Assembly (NCBI GenBank): GCA_040182905.1
Contig: JARQWU010000011.1
Span: 62,001-126,000 of the forward strand
DNA: 64,000 bases
Source of the DNA: Barthelona sp. PAP020
Taxonomy: Eukaryota > Metamonada: BaSk clade
Direction: 5' to 3'
A model generated the notes under the pieces. It was not told the origin of the DNA. It ran no database searches and was given only the letters and a program-made list of their open reading frames with translations. Within the stretch, counting starts at the first letter, position 1. The number at the start of each line of letters is the position of its first letter. Of the stretch, positions 37,219 to 46,717 are shown piece after piece. The translations under genes were made by a program, and so were the position numbers.

Positions 37219-38310
37219 ATGGGATTTGTTAAATTTGTTATTTTTTTGATAATGGGTTGTGTTGGAAGTTTTGAAGATGATGTTTTACACCATAATCCAA
37301 TAAAAAAAGATGCAAGCGATAAAATTCCGGAAAATTTTGATGCTACAGATTCGGCCATTTTAAAATTTGTCCATGAGTTTATTTTATTTATTGATTCTTC
37401 ACCAGAGGATATTTTAGTCAATAGCATTACGAATTTTATTTCCATAAATTTGAAAGTTCCCATATTAAAAGAATATTACATAGCTTTTTTTCATTTGCAA
37501 TTAAATAATTGTGTTGAGATTACTAAAAACAGGGCTTTTGATACAATCAGAAAGCTGACAGATGGAAATGAGATTGTTTTATCCCTTGAAATTATTTTTG
37601 GTAAAGTAGATTTTGTCAATGGGATTTTTGAAAAATATGCTGATGAAGATGGTATGGATTTTGAAAGTTTCAGGGCATTTATTTTGGCTTTAGTCCCCAC
37701 TGATCTTGATAGTAATCGAATTTATGAAATTTTTATGGAATTTGATAAAGATGGAAATGAACATTTGGATGCAAATGAGATTGGCACGCTTTTTAAAAAG
37801 CTTCGAGTTCTTTTGTATTATCCTCATTTTGAAAAAGTCTGCAAAGGTGATACATCAGTGAATGGTGTTTTAAATGCTGCTTTTCGTAAAAAAATCAGAC
37901 CCCTTGTATTGAATGATGCCATTCAACAGAGTTTGATAAAATGCACTCGAGGCAAGTTAATCACAACTACCAATTTCAGGGAAGTCCTGGATTATGTTTC
38001 TTCTTCTGATATTATAAACGATGTTGAAAAATATATTGAAGGACAAATTGTTGATGCTTATCAATATTTGGGTTATTCTTCATTAAAAGTCCCATATGAT
38101 TACGCTCATCGTGTTTTAGTGATTTTATTGGGGAAAAGAGCATCGGAAAAAGTTCTCACAAAAAATGGAAATTATGATAAATTGTTTAGTAAATTAGATC
38201 AAAATGATGATGATAATTTGGATTTTCATGAGATAAAAACATTGTTTATGGATCATTGGGGCATGAATTTGATAAATTCTTTGCTTATTATTTTTGGAGT
38301 TCAGAATTGA
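37219..38310 (+). CDS. EF-hand protein with N-terminal hydrophobic segment
   Basis: A 363-aa protein from the ATG at 37219; an upstream in-frame start would be TTG. The N-terminus MGFVKFVIFLIMGCVGSF is a likely cleaved signal peptide or, because of the Gly2, possibly an acylated anchor. Two canonical EF-hand loops are visible: DKDGNEHLDANE around residue 175 and DQNDDDNLDFHE around 334, each with Asp/Asn at positions 1, 3, 5 and Glu at 12. More degenerate helix-loop-helix units (for example YADEDGMDFESFRAF) may make up two further hands. It is probably a calcium sensor or buffer in the secretory pathway or at the membrane; no specific family is recognised. It is followed after 275 bp by the giant membrane protein on the same strand. 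Confidence 0.75.
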   Translation: MGFVKFVIFLIMGCVGSFEDDVLHHNPIKKDASDKIPENFDATDSAILKFVHEFILFIDSSPEDILVNSITNFISINLKVPILKEYYIAFFHLQLNNCVEITKNRAFDTIRKLTDGNEIVLSLEIIFGKVDFVNGIFEKYADEDGMDFESFRAFILALVPTDLDSNRIYEIFMEFDKDGNEHLDANEIGTLFKKLRVLLYYPHFEKVCKGDTSVNGVLNAAFRKKIRPLVLNDAIQQSLIKCTRGKLITTTNFREVLDYVSSSDIINDVEKYIEGQIVDAYQYLGYSSLKVPYDYAHRVLVILLGKRASEKVLTKNGNYDKLFSKLDQNDDDNLDFHEIKTLFMDHWGMNLINSLLIIFGVQN

Positions 38311-38584
38311 TTGTTTTCCTTTTTTTTTGTAAATAAATATTTCTCTTTATTATTTAATGCTTAAAATAAAAAAAGAAAACAACTATTTCATTGTATAATT
38401 GGTTAAAAATGAAAAGAAACAATTTTTTAAAATATATTTTGAACACACAAACATAAAGCAATTGAAAATTTAAAATGATTCAAAAGAAAGAAGCAGAGAA
38501 AAAAAATGAATAGCAATCAATCAAACAAATTCAAGTTTTTTAATTTAGTGACATTCCATTTGATATGAAAATAATTTTATTAAT

Positions 38585-41500
38585 ATGTTAGAAATAACAG
38601 CTTTAGGTTTAGTTTTTACAATTTGGTTACTTTTAGACAGTATATTTGAGAGATTGACTAATATTCACAGATATACATTAACCTATTTAAAAAGCAAAAG
38701 GTTATTAACTATAATGATAATATTATGTATTATTTTAATTGTATTAGAAGTTTTTTGTGAGTATATTTTTCTACCGAGTCAATATTTTGGAATATTCAAA
38801 TATTTTATGTTATTTTTATTATTATTAATTGTTTATATAAATAAATTAATACATATTTATCAATCTACCATCCCGAATAAAATACATTTTGGAATAATAT
38901 ATTTTTTTGAAGCGGTTACGAATTTATTTCCATTTTTATTTAATTTAATTTATCACAAAGGTGTATATTCAACACATTTGACTGTGTTTTTGCCCTATTA
39001 TTTTTTATCATATAAAAAAAGAATTTATTTAGATGTCTATCCCAAAACTGATATAAATAGAGTTGTAAGTCATCTTATTTTTGAGATGAATGAGACAAAC
39101 GGTGAAAAAACGATAATAATTGGACGAAAAATACCATGGTTTTCTTTCATATCTTTACATCTTGGGATTATTTTTTTTTGTATGTTTTATTCATACATAT
39201 ACAATGATACGTCAATATTTTTTGATGTTATATTACACTTTTTCTTTGAAATAATCATGGTATTGATGCCATTTCAATCAAAGTTGAAACAAATCTTTTT
39301 GATTCAGTCCATTTATTGTGCAATTATCATGCTATTATATGTTTTTGGTGAAGCATACAAAGAATTCATCATTGATTTTATTTTTTTCATGTTATTGTCC
39401 GTTAATTGCATTCTTATTTATAGAGTTAAAGAAAACACTGAAAAAGAGCTTGATTTTTTCAACAAACGAACTTTTAAAGTGGAAATCAGAAGACCTTTAG
39501 CTATCTTTGAGATCAAATGGCTTGGCAAATCAAGGGCTAGATGCTTTTATTTTGTGACCATCTTATCTTTTATCTTTCACATACTTTCTAAGCATTTATT
39601 TCATTATTTTTATAAAGATACAGGTCATATTGATTGGCAGTTCTTTCATTATGGTTTAGCTTTGTATTTGTATGTTATTGTTTGTTATCGAATATTTAAA
39701 CGCTTAAGGCGAGTGAAAATGATGAAAAATAAAAGAAATTTCTTCTTTGATCTTCAATTGATTGATATTGATAAGGAAGAAACAAAAGATTTCACCAATA
39801 ACAACAACAGGAGTAGTATAAATACGGTAAATGGCATGAACTTAGCGTCACAAGGTCAATCACGTCTTACTTCTTTCAAAACTAATGATCATGTTGATAA
39901 TAACGAATTTATTTTTGGAAATAATGGGAATAGTGGGAATAGTTTTGATAAAGGTATTGAAACTGTTGAAACTATGAATGAAGCCCATGACCATGACCAT
40001 ATGATATTGCTTCAATCCTCTTTACAATCACCAACTCACTCAAATTACACACCAAAATTTTTAAAAGGTATCAAAGACATGATGTTAACTTCAAAAGATA
40101 TTAATGATATTGGAAATATTGAGGAAGGAGAACAATTTATTACAGATATGATGAAAAATACGTTGATACAGTTGTTGATATTTATCTTGGTTATGTTTAT
40201 TGTATTTCTAGCAGTCTGTTATGTTTTTTTTGGAAACATATTTGGTCATTTACTTTTTTGTTATTTATTAGGGAATATGGTAATTCTTCAAGTAATTTTG
40301 CAAATTTTTTCTGATATATATCAAACTCAACCTTTTAAATATCAACTTATTCGTAAGTTTATATTTTCCTTTCGTGACATCTTTACTTTTTTATATGTTC
40401 TTAGTTATATTGGTTTAAATATCAATATAGTTATTTTAGATTATAAGAATTATGAATTTGTTATTATTTATTTATTACCTTTTGCAAATTTATTGATATA
40501 TATCAAGAATCAAATTTTCCTAAGAGATTTGTGTGAAAATAGGATGAAAATGGAAGAAATTTCTTGGAATGCTAGTATTTTAACTTATTTAGCTGTAATA
40601 AGTTATGAAAAAAGTATCAAAAATTATTGTGGTATTTTTATTATGGATTATTGCTATACTATAACATGTTTTTATTTAATTTTTTTCACTTTAGTATATA
40701 GTTATCTTTTTGCTAAAAATAGCTTGAAAAAAACATTGATCAAATTATCCATTTATCAAATATTAGGTACAATCATTATTTTATTGCAAAAAAAAGACGA
40801 TTTGGATTCAAAATTATTTTTTCTTTTTTATTTCTTTTTTTTCGTCTTAATCTTTTTTATTCCTATTTATTTAATATCTGTATATTATAAACGTCGAAAT
40901 AATATTATTGTTAATTTTGTTTCAACTGTCACATATTTACAAATTTTCTTTTTGATATCCTTTATATATTTCTTCTTCTTTATCTTATTCTTTGTCGATA
41001 ATATAATCATTTTTGTTGAAGTAATGAAATATTTCGAATTTTTTTGTATTATTTTCATGTTTTTACTCATCATTATATATTTATCTTTTTTTCAAATCAA
41101 TTTGCAGCTATTTCAAACAAATTCTTTCATTTCTTTCAAATATTTCTTATCTAACACTTTAATCTTGGATGAGACCTTGAAAGAATTGTATAAGAGGTTA
41201 TTATCTTTAATCTTTTACTATTTTGAAAATTTATGCAATATTTTATTGTTTTTATATACTATTATGCCTAATATCATTACTTTGAGTGTTTATATTCTGT
41301 TTAAAATGGGTTATACTAATCGTATTGAACATGTAGATGAACATGCAAAGTATTTATTAGCAGAATCAATAAATTGTATTGATGTTGATGCATTGACAAC
41401 TATTTTAGAGAAAAATATGAATTATGACATCAAATCTATCAAAGAACAATATGTTACAAGACCAAACTTTTACGAACAATTCAAAAAATTTGAATTTAAT

Positions 41501-44500
41501 GAATTTTTTGATATATTTCATCCCAAGATTGATTTTTCCACTTTAAGTATTTGTTCTTTGATTAATTTTCCATTTTTAAGATTAATTGATGCTTTCAATA
41601 GAGTTCAAAAGACAGATAAGAATAAACAATTTTTGATTCGTCAAGAAATTGAATTGATGTTTGTTAGAGCGTTAAAAAATGATATCTATATATATATTCA
41701 ATGTTTAAACATCATCTTTCTAAATTCTCAAAATAGAAAGAAATTAATTGAAAAATGGAAAGCTATGTACTATCCAATTTTTGATTTAGACTTATTAGAA
41801 AACGATGATTTCATGCAAAGTGTTGTTCTTGATCATTTTGAAGAGTTTGTGAAAAAACATGCTTTTTCTTTGATTAAAAGTGATGTATTATTTTCTTCCA
41901 ATCAGCATAAAGCAAAAGCTGTTGGTTATTTTGATATTACGGATAATGCTGATGAAGAGACCAACAATCTTCAATCTTTGCCTTTTTCAATGGTTGAAGA
42001 TGTTCAGAAGCATATCAATAATCATGTTCAGGATCATATTGTTCATGAATCACCAAAATTTCGACAAGTTTCACCAGCAAATAATGATAATAATAATGAA
42101 ATACGTAAAGGCACACCACCAATTTTGCTTGATAATATTGTTCCTTCTGTTTTATTCTTTTCTAAGGATTATAATTTACTGAATAGCCATAATCGTATTG
42201 AAACCAACTTTGTTTCTTCCTTTACTGTTTCAAATACCAGTCAAAATAATACAGGAGTGAATTCTAAGAGAAGTTCTTGCAATACACATAGTTATGTACA
42301 TGAGGATTTTGATCTTTCAACCATCACACCAGAATTAACGCCTAGTTTAACCCCAGAATTAATTCAAGACGTTGATCTAGTGCATTGTCTTGTTGAAGAC
42401 ATTGGATTAGAATCCATTTCCGAAAATTATGTTTTTGGAATTGACAAACATTTGAGCGTAAAAGGAGATGAAGATGAAGAGGTGAAAATTGTTGAAATGA
42501 ATAGTGATGATTCTATTGATTTAACTTTAGATGATTTTGAGGATAGTGAATCTATTGATGATACAGATGATGAAATGACAGAAGTAACGTCATTTGTTGA
42601 AGATTTTTTATCGGAAAGAGATAATCAAGTAATTTTTGAACAAGAAAAAAAATTGAATGGAAATTTAGGTTTGGATTCTAATTTAACCAGTTCCAGAAGA
42701 ATATCTACCAATGAATTACGGAGTAAGATCAAAGTTTTATTGATGGAGTTCGCTAGTAAACTGAGGACGGTTGCTGATATTCGAGAAAAGATTTGTGGAT
42801 TGAAAACAAAAAGTTTTAATCTTGTTTTTGAAAAAGCAATTAATTTTGAATTGGAGTTTGATTATCTAATGAAAAATATGTTATATTTATCCGATAATTA
42901 TGTTAAACAGAATGAAAGAGTGTTATTTGATGAGATAAAAGAGAAATTCCTTCGATTTAATCAACATTTTGAACGATATGTTCAAGAAGTGAATGAATTA
43001 GCAAATGATGATTCATCTGCTTTTAATCCATGGTTAATTGATCATGCTTTCAAAAATGCTGTTTTGCAATTCATCAAAATTGCTAAGAAATGTCGAGAAA
43101 AAAAAGAATTTTATGTTGATAAAGAATTCTATCATCGTAACATTATTTTAGGTGATGATTTTTATCTAAAATATTCAAAACAAGTTCATTTGATCAATCT
43201 TTTATCCTTTACAAAAGATATTATATCTCATGACCATGTCGATATGCATTTAAAACCTGGAATTATTGATTCTCCTTTATTAAGGTTTATGTTTGATACT
43301 CAAAGAATTCCACAAATTAGAGATTTATTCAAGAGTTCTATTTTAAGGTATGATTCAACCTTTGGAATTATGTTGATTCAATTATATACTCGATTTGAGC
43401 GAGTTTATTTAATTATTGATACAAATTTGTTATTTTACAAAAATACGCGAAAATTATTGTTTAGTTCTGATATTAATGAGGAGAATTATATCGTCCCCTT
43501 GCTAGAAAAGGCTTTAGCAAAGTATTATGGCAGTTATAGTAAGTTATATGAAAACATGGTGAATGAAAACTTCTTGAGGTTATTATGGGGCATACGTTTC
43601 AAAGTGATCAGTATCAATAAGATAGAAAAGGATTTGGTGATTGTTTCTCAAACTTTACAAATTTTATTTCAGATTATTCAGCATCCTTATCAATTTTTGT
43701 TGATTAAGACTAAGAGAAAATCAGATATTCTTGGTTTAGCAAATGATACTTATTTTTTTATATCTAATGGTTTCAAATCTGATCAATATCAATTATTTTA
43801 TGTTGTTCCACTTTCTACTTATGAATATGAGAAACGTATGATTGGTCTTGGACATAATGAATATCTTTCTGTAGATAATGAATCAATATCTCCAACTTCA
43901 ACGACAAAAAGGAATGATTTCAAACCATTTTCGAAATTTTCTGGGGAATTCAGGAAAGGTTCATTGGAATGGAAACCTACTTTAAAGGGTAGATTAAATA
44001 ATCAAAGTCTATCACGTTCTTCAACCGTTGCATCACTTGAAAAAAATGTTGAAATTGATTATGATGAAGAAATTACTGAAAATGTAGAAAATGAAGGTGT
44101 TTGGTTAACGTACAGAGAATTATTAAAAGTATCCAAACGATTTGTTTTATGTGACTTTTTATCTTTGATGAAAAAAGCTTCATATAATGCTGGTACCATC
44201 AATTCGAAATCTTTTTTCGATACTGATTTCTATGAACAAAAGAATTTCACTTACGATTGTTTCAAATTATTGTTTAGAAAAAAAAAGTCAAATATAGTCT
44301 TTATTGAAGTGATACAGCAGCAAGAAATTGTATTACCGCTAGTTTTAAATATTTTACAGACTTTAAGTATTAACGATAATGATTTGGAACAATATGATTT
44401 AAGTAGAGTTATTTCTATGAGCAAAAGATTTGATTCTACTAGTCGTGTAACATATTTTAGTATAAGATTATCAGATCTTGATCTTTACAGTTTTGCAATC

Positions 44501-44704
44501 ATTCCTTTGTTAGGTGATATTAAAGATTTCAGTCCTGCAGGTAGATTGGAGAAAAATGAAAGAAGTGATTGGAAATCAACAACTTTAAAATATATTTTAA
44601 ATGTTTATTCATCAGAAAAAGTTGGTTTAATGAAGATTTCTCGTACTATTAAGCCCAATCAATTGCATATCCTGAATGACCATTTTGATTCTTCATTTGT
44701 TTAA
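38585..44704 (+). CDS. Giant multi-pass membrane protein, 2039 aa, unknown family
   Basis: I do not recognise this protein. Hydrophobic segments fall in two blocks: about residues 1-370 (roughly ten helices) and about 515-910 (ten or more), separated by a polar loop of about 140 residues with Asn/Ser-rich sequence and an HDHDH-type cluster. Residues about 910-2039 are predicted soluble, with folded-looking helical parts and an acidic, Ser/Thr/Asp-rich disordered stretch near 1260-1360 (SDDSIDLTLDDFEDSESIDD). The soluble domain has no kinase, cyclase, ATPase or calpain motifs that I can see. The reading frame is uninterrupted for 6.1 kb and codon use matches neighbours. Architecture suggests a channel, transporter-like or mechanosensory protein with a large cytosolic regulatory tail; this is inference only. 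Confidence 0.8.
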   Translation: MLEITALGLVFTIWLLLDSIFERLTNIHRYTLTYLKSKRLLTIMIILCIILIVLEVFCEYIFLPSQYFGIFKYFMLFLLLLIVYINKLIHIYQSTIPNKIHFGIIYFFEAVTNLFPFLFNLIYHKGVYSTHLTVFLPYYFLSYKKRIYLDVYPKTDINRVVSHLIFEMNETNGEKTIIIGRKIPWFSFISLHLGIIFFCMFYSYIYNDTSIFFDVILHFFFEIIMVLMPFQSKLKQIFLIQSIYCAIIMLLYVFGEAYKEFIIDFIFFMLLSVNCILIYRVKENTEKELDFFNKRTFKVEIRRPLAIFEIKWLGKSRARCFYFVTILSFIFHILSKHLFHYFYKDTGHIDWQFFHYGLALYLYVIVCYRIFKRLRRVKMMKNKRNFFFDLQLIDIDKEETKDFTNNNNRSSINTVNGMNLASQGQSRLTSFKTNDHVDNNEFIFGNNGNSGNSFDKGIETVETMNEAHDHDHMILLQSSLQSPTHSNYTPKFLKGIKDMMLTSKDINDIGNIEEGEQFITDMMKNTLIQLLIFILVMFIVFLAVCYVFFGNIFGHLLFCYLLGNMVILQVILQIFSDIYQTQPFKYQLIRKFIFSFRDIFTFLYVLSYIGLNINIVILDYKNYEFVIIYLLPFANLLIYIKNQIFLRDLCENRMKMEEISWNASILTYLAVISYEKSIKNYCGIFIMDYCYTITCFYLIFFTLVYSYLFAKNSLKKTLIKLSIYQILGTIIILLQKKDDLDSKLFFLFYFFFFVLIFFIPIYLISVYYKRRNNIIVNFVSTVTYLQIFFLISFIYFFFFILFFVDNIIIFVEVMKYFEFFCIIFMFLLIIIYLSFFQINLQLFQTNSFISFKYFLSNTLILDETLKELYKRLLSLIFYYFENLCNILLFLYTIMPNIITLSVYILFKMGYTNRIEHVDEHAKYLLAESINCIDVDALTTILEKNMNYDIKSIKEQYVTRPNFYEQFKKFEFNEFFDIFHPKIDFSTLSICSLINFPFLRLIDAFNRVQKTDKNKQFLIRQEIELMFVRALKNDIYIYIQCLNIIFLNSQNRKKLIEKWKAMYYPIFDLDLLENDDFMQSVVLDHFEEFVKKHAFSLIKSDVLFSSNQHKAKAVGYFDITDNADEETNNLQSLPFSMVEDVQKHINNHVQDHIVHESPKFRQVSPANNDNNNEIRKGTPPILLDNIVPSVLFFSKDYNLLNSHNRIETNFVSSFTVSNTSQNNTGVNSKRSSCNTHSYVHEDFDLSTITPELTPSLTPELIQDVDLVHCLVEDIGLESISENYVFGIDKHLSVKGDEDEEVKIVEMNSDDSIDLTLDDFEDSESIDDTDDEMTEVTSFVEDFLSERDNQVIFEQEKKLNGNLGLDSNLTSSRRISTNELRSKIKVLLMEFASKLRTVADIREKICGLKTKSFNLVFEKAINFELEFDYLMKNMLYLSDNYVKQNERVLFDEIKEKFLRFNQHFERYVQEVNELANDDSSAFNPWLIDHAFKNAVLQFIKIAKKCREKKEFYVDKEFYHRNIILGDDFYLKYSKQVHLINLLSFTKDIISHDHVDMHLKPGIIDSPLLRFMFDTQRIPQIRDLFKSSILRYDSTFGIMLIQLYTRFERVYLIIDTNLLFYKNTRKLLFSSDINEENYIVPLLEKALAKYYGSYSKLYENMVNENFLRLLWGIRFKVISINKIEKDLVIVSQTLQILFQIIQHPYQFLLIKTKRKSDILGLANDTYFFISNGFKSDQYQLFYVVPLSTYEYEKRMIGLGHNEYLSVDNESISPTSTTKRNDFKPFSKFSGEFRKGSLEWKPTLKGRLNNQSLSRSSTVASLEKNVEIDYDEEITENVENEGVWLTYRELLKVSKRFVLCDFLSLMKKASYNAGTINSKSFFDTDFYEQKNFTYDCFKLLFRKKKSNIVFIEVIQQQEIVLPLVLNILQTLSINDNDLEQYDLSRVISMSKRFDSTSRVTYFSIRLSDLDLYSFAIIPLLGDIKDFSPAGRLEKNERSDWKSTTLKYILNVYSSEKVGLMKISRTIKPNQLHILNDHFDSSFV

Positions 44705-45304
44705 ATTCTTGATTGTTTTTGCATTAACCATGATGAAGTTAAAGATGTATATTGTATGCTTTGTATGGTATATATCTTTTATGCCTTTGTTAAATAAAGT
44801 TTGTAAGTAATTTTTTATTTTTTCTTCTTGTACGAACCTTTTCCAGAACTTTCCCAAATCAGAGAGTGGGAATTTCAGTTTACTAATAAATAATAAACCT
44901 TAATCTCTATCTTTTCGGGGGATGCCTTGTTAAGGGGTATCGTGTTACAGAGTGGTATCAGCAATGAAAAGAAACATTCCACAAGGGTTGTTTAATAATA
45001 ATATTTACCCTTATAAAGAGTGGGTTCAGCTCTTCATTGGAATTTATTTTTTGGAGACTAAAAAAGAATGCTGACCGTGGATTCCTCAGTCTCGATCCTA
45101 ACAATCTCCTTGTGGGTGTGCAACTTCCTGAAGACAACTGCGGCATGTGAAACCAGGTGAAGTAGAGACTTTGTTACCGATCATCAAGCAGGAAACTGAC
45201 AGCTTTTTAGATTTTGAACTGGGACTGCGTACCTCAAGGTCTAAACTTAAGAATGTGTTCCAGTTTTGGTTTTGATTTATCACTGCCGGATATCATACAA
45301 AATC
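44705..45304 (+). pseudogene. Retroelement-like remnant: PBS-like site and broken ORF start
   Basis: After the membrane-protein 3' end (AATAAA at about 44793) the base composition becomes less AT-rich. TGTTACA (44943-44949), GAG, then TGGTATCAGC (44953-44962) resembles the end of a Copia-type LTR followed by the primer-binding site for initiator tRNA-Met. A reading frame starts at an ATG at 44964 but is interrupted by two apparent frameshifts (near 45050 and 45135) and an in-frame TGA at about 45275, beyond which it stays open into the next feature. A possible LTR would span about 44832-44949 (TG...CA), but no second copy is visible in the window. No reverse transcriptase, integrase or zinc-knuckle motif is seen. 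Confidence 0.4.
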
Positions 45305-45320
45305 CTCTTTTCATAAAGAA

Positions 45321-45704
45321 ATGGCAATAATTTTTTTTAAAAGAAAAAAAGGAAACAGATCCCACAGGAAAGCTGCAAACAGCGGAAATAGTGTTTCAAA
45401 AATACCGAAATGGTGCATTTCAAGTAACACAAACATAAATAAGCTGCCAAGCATAGACTCTATGGAAGTGTTCTGTGCAAGATATGGACACTTGAACATC
45501 GAACTCCCTATTTCACAAGAGGAATCGATAAGTATTTTGTTACAAGAAGAAATCAGAGAAAATCTTACACCAAGAGTGATCAAAGCTACAGCAGCAACTG
45601 ATGCTTCATCTTTGAAAAAAGGGATTAGAATAAAGACAAATAATACCACGAGAATGCAGTCAAAAGAGGCAGACTGTTCAAACAGTAATGCCCTTCTAAA
45701 GTAA
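45321..45704 (+). CDS. Uncharacterised ORF in the retroelement-like region, 127 aa
   Basis: A basic N-terminus (FFKRKKGNRSHRK) is followed by a polar helix region with SMEVFCARYGHLNIELPIS. It lies in the same frame as the broken reading frame upstream, separated by a single TGA, so it is probably the 3' part of a decayed element gene rather than a host gene. I find no family. The opposite strand also has a 112-codon open frame here, which is hydrophobic and less likely to be real. Confidence 0.35.
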   Translation: MAIIFFKRKKGNRSHRKAANSGNSVSKIPKWCISSNTNINKLPSIDSMEVFCARYGHLNIELPISQEESISILLQEEIRENLTPRVIKATAATDASSLKKGIRIKTNNTTRMQSKEADCSNSNALLK

Positions 45705-45948
45705 CCACCATTAATCTTGAAAAATTAAAAAAGATTGTGAGACCCTTTGATCTTCTTTTTAAAACAAACATCAATGTATTCTTTCAAACACAACAAAAGA
45801 CAAGCCACTCTTTTTCAAGTCCTATATAAATGCACTCGAGATAATTCATTCCCAAATGAAAGAATTATGACGCTTTATAAAATGAGAAGGTAAAACCTTG
45901 AAAAACGCCATGTGCTGATCAAAAAGAAATTAGTGACACAAAAACAAT

Positions 45949-46338
45949 TTACACCAGGCATAAAGCCATCAGATCCTCAAAGCTACATACTGCTAAATCT
46001 GTGGCCAAAACAGAGAATTCCAAAAAAGCACTTCTCATTGTTTCTGCGATCGATTGATATTTGGAGATATATATTTTGATGGAAAGATTTATGAATTCAT
46101 CAAAGTTCTCACGATTAACAGATCTGGGTTTGAGCCCAAATGATTTAAAATTGAATTCTGCAAGGTCGGTTGAGTAAAATTGGTATACAAAGGGTTTCAA
46201 TGATGGGAATACCTTGAGACACAGATCACGGTCAACAACATCAAACATGTTCAAAGAGCTGGTTGAAATGAGACCAAATGGGGTTGGTCCAAGAAGACTG
46301 ATTGGTATTTGGACCCGATGGATGAGACAATGAAGAAT
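45949..46338 (-). CDS. Partial ORF entering the assembly gap, mobile-element associated
   Basis: On the minus strand a frame is open from the edge of the N gap (46339) to a stop at 45949, about 129 codons, with no sensible ATG at its visible 5' end. Content includes HRVQIPISLLGPTPFGLI, NMFDVVDRDLCLKVFPSL, VNRENFDEFINLSIKIYI and a final SFEDLMALCLV. It has no motif I can name. It lies directly interior to the tRNA-linked repeat (46434-46578), in the same orientation, so it is the best candidate for that element's own protein or for a fused host fragment. The gap prevents a firm call. Confidence 0.35.
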   Translation of the reverse strand: MLHCLIHRVQIPISLLGPTPFGLISTSSLNMFDVVDRDLCLKVFPSLKPFVYQFYSTDLAEFNFKSFGLKPRSVNRENFDEFINLSIKIYISKYQSIAETMRSAFLEFSVLATDLAVCSFEDLMALCLV

Positions 46339-46339
46339 G

Positions 46340-46409
46340 NNNNNNNNNNNNNNNNNNNNNNNNNNNNNNNNNNNNNNNNNNNNNNNNNNNNNNNNNNNNN
46401 NNNNNNNNN
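46340..46409. other. Assembly gap (70 N)
   Basis: Run of N between the A-tract (T-tract on the plus strand) at the end of the tRNA-linked repeat and the partial minus-strand ORF. The other gap in this window (28487-28498) lies at the equivalent point of another copy, so the break is probably caused by the repeat. Confidence 0.95.
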
Positions 46410-46578
46410 TTTTTTTCCAGACTCAAAGAATTCTGAATCGGTTGACCAAAACAGCAAAGATACCATGGAGTAATTTCCCCAACCCCAGTTAGTAAATATA
46501 AATTAAAGCCTTTAATTTTGCCCTTTCGTCTAACGTGAATTAAAGCCTATTAATTTTGCCCTTTCGTCCAACGTGAAT
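46410..46578 (-). mobile_element. tRNA-linked repeat, copy 2 (downstream of tRNA-Cys)
   Basis: Read on the minus strand: two tandem modules (CACGTTGGACGAAAGGGC... and CACGTTAGACGAAAGGGC..., about 38 and 37 nt). The core TTTACTAACTGGGGTTGGGG to TTTTGGTCAACCGATTCAG follows, then AATTCTTTGAGTCTGGA(n) into the N gap. It starts about 67 nt 3' of tRNA-Cys, in the same orientation as the tRNA. Sequence identity to copy 1 is near complete across the core. Confidence 0.8.
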
Positions 46579-46645
46579 TGTTTTTGATTGTTTAATTTTC
46601 AATTTTCAAAGACTCGATCCTCTAACTTAAATTTTTGGTTTAAAA

Positions 46646-46717
46646 AGCGAGTAACCAGAGTTGAACTGATGACCCACGGATTTGCAATCCGATGCTCTAC
46701 CACTGAGCTATACTCGC
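46646..46717 (-). tRNA. tRNA-Cys (anticodon GCA)
   Basis: On the minus strand acceptor GCGAGTA pairs fully with TACTCGC, discriminator T. The D-arm is GCTC/GAGC. The anticodon arm TCGGA/TCCGT (outermost T-T mismatch) has loop TTGCAAA, anticodon GCA. The T-arm contains the standard TTCAACT loop. There is no intron. T residues just after the 3' end act as terminator. The spacing to the mobile repeat mirrors that at tRNA-Ala. Confidence 0.95.

Noticed and set aside
38585-44704. Phytocalpain (DEK1-like) identity for the giant membrane protein
   Set aside because: The architecture (many helices plus soluble tail) is similar, but no calpain Cys/His/Asn active-site motifs are visible.
45311-45649. 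112-codon hydrophobic minus-strand frame opposite the retroelement-like ORF
   Set aside because: Both strands are open here; the plus-strand frame links to the broken frame upstream, so the minus-strand one is probably its shadow.
46241-46466. Two short minus-strand open frames spanning the 70-N gap
   Set aside because: They are open only because N codons are not read as stops; the flanking residues show no coding character.
44832-46578. One LTR element spanning from the PBS-like motif to the tRNA-linked repeat as its 3' LTR
   Set aside because: The tRNA-linked repeat shows no match to the sequence upstream of the PBS-like motif, lies in the opposite orientation and also occurs alone elsewhere.
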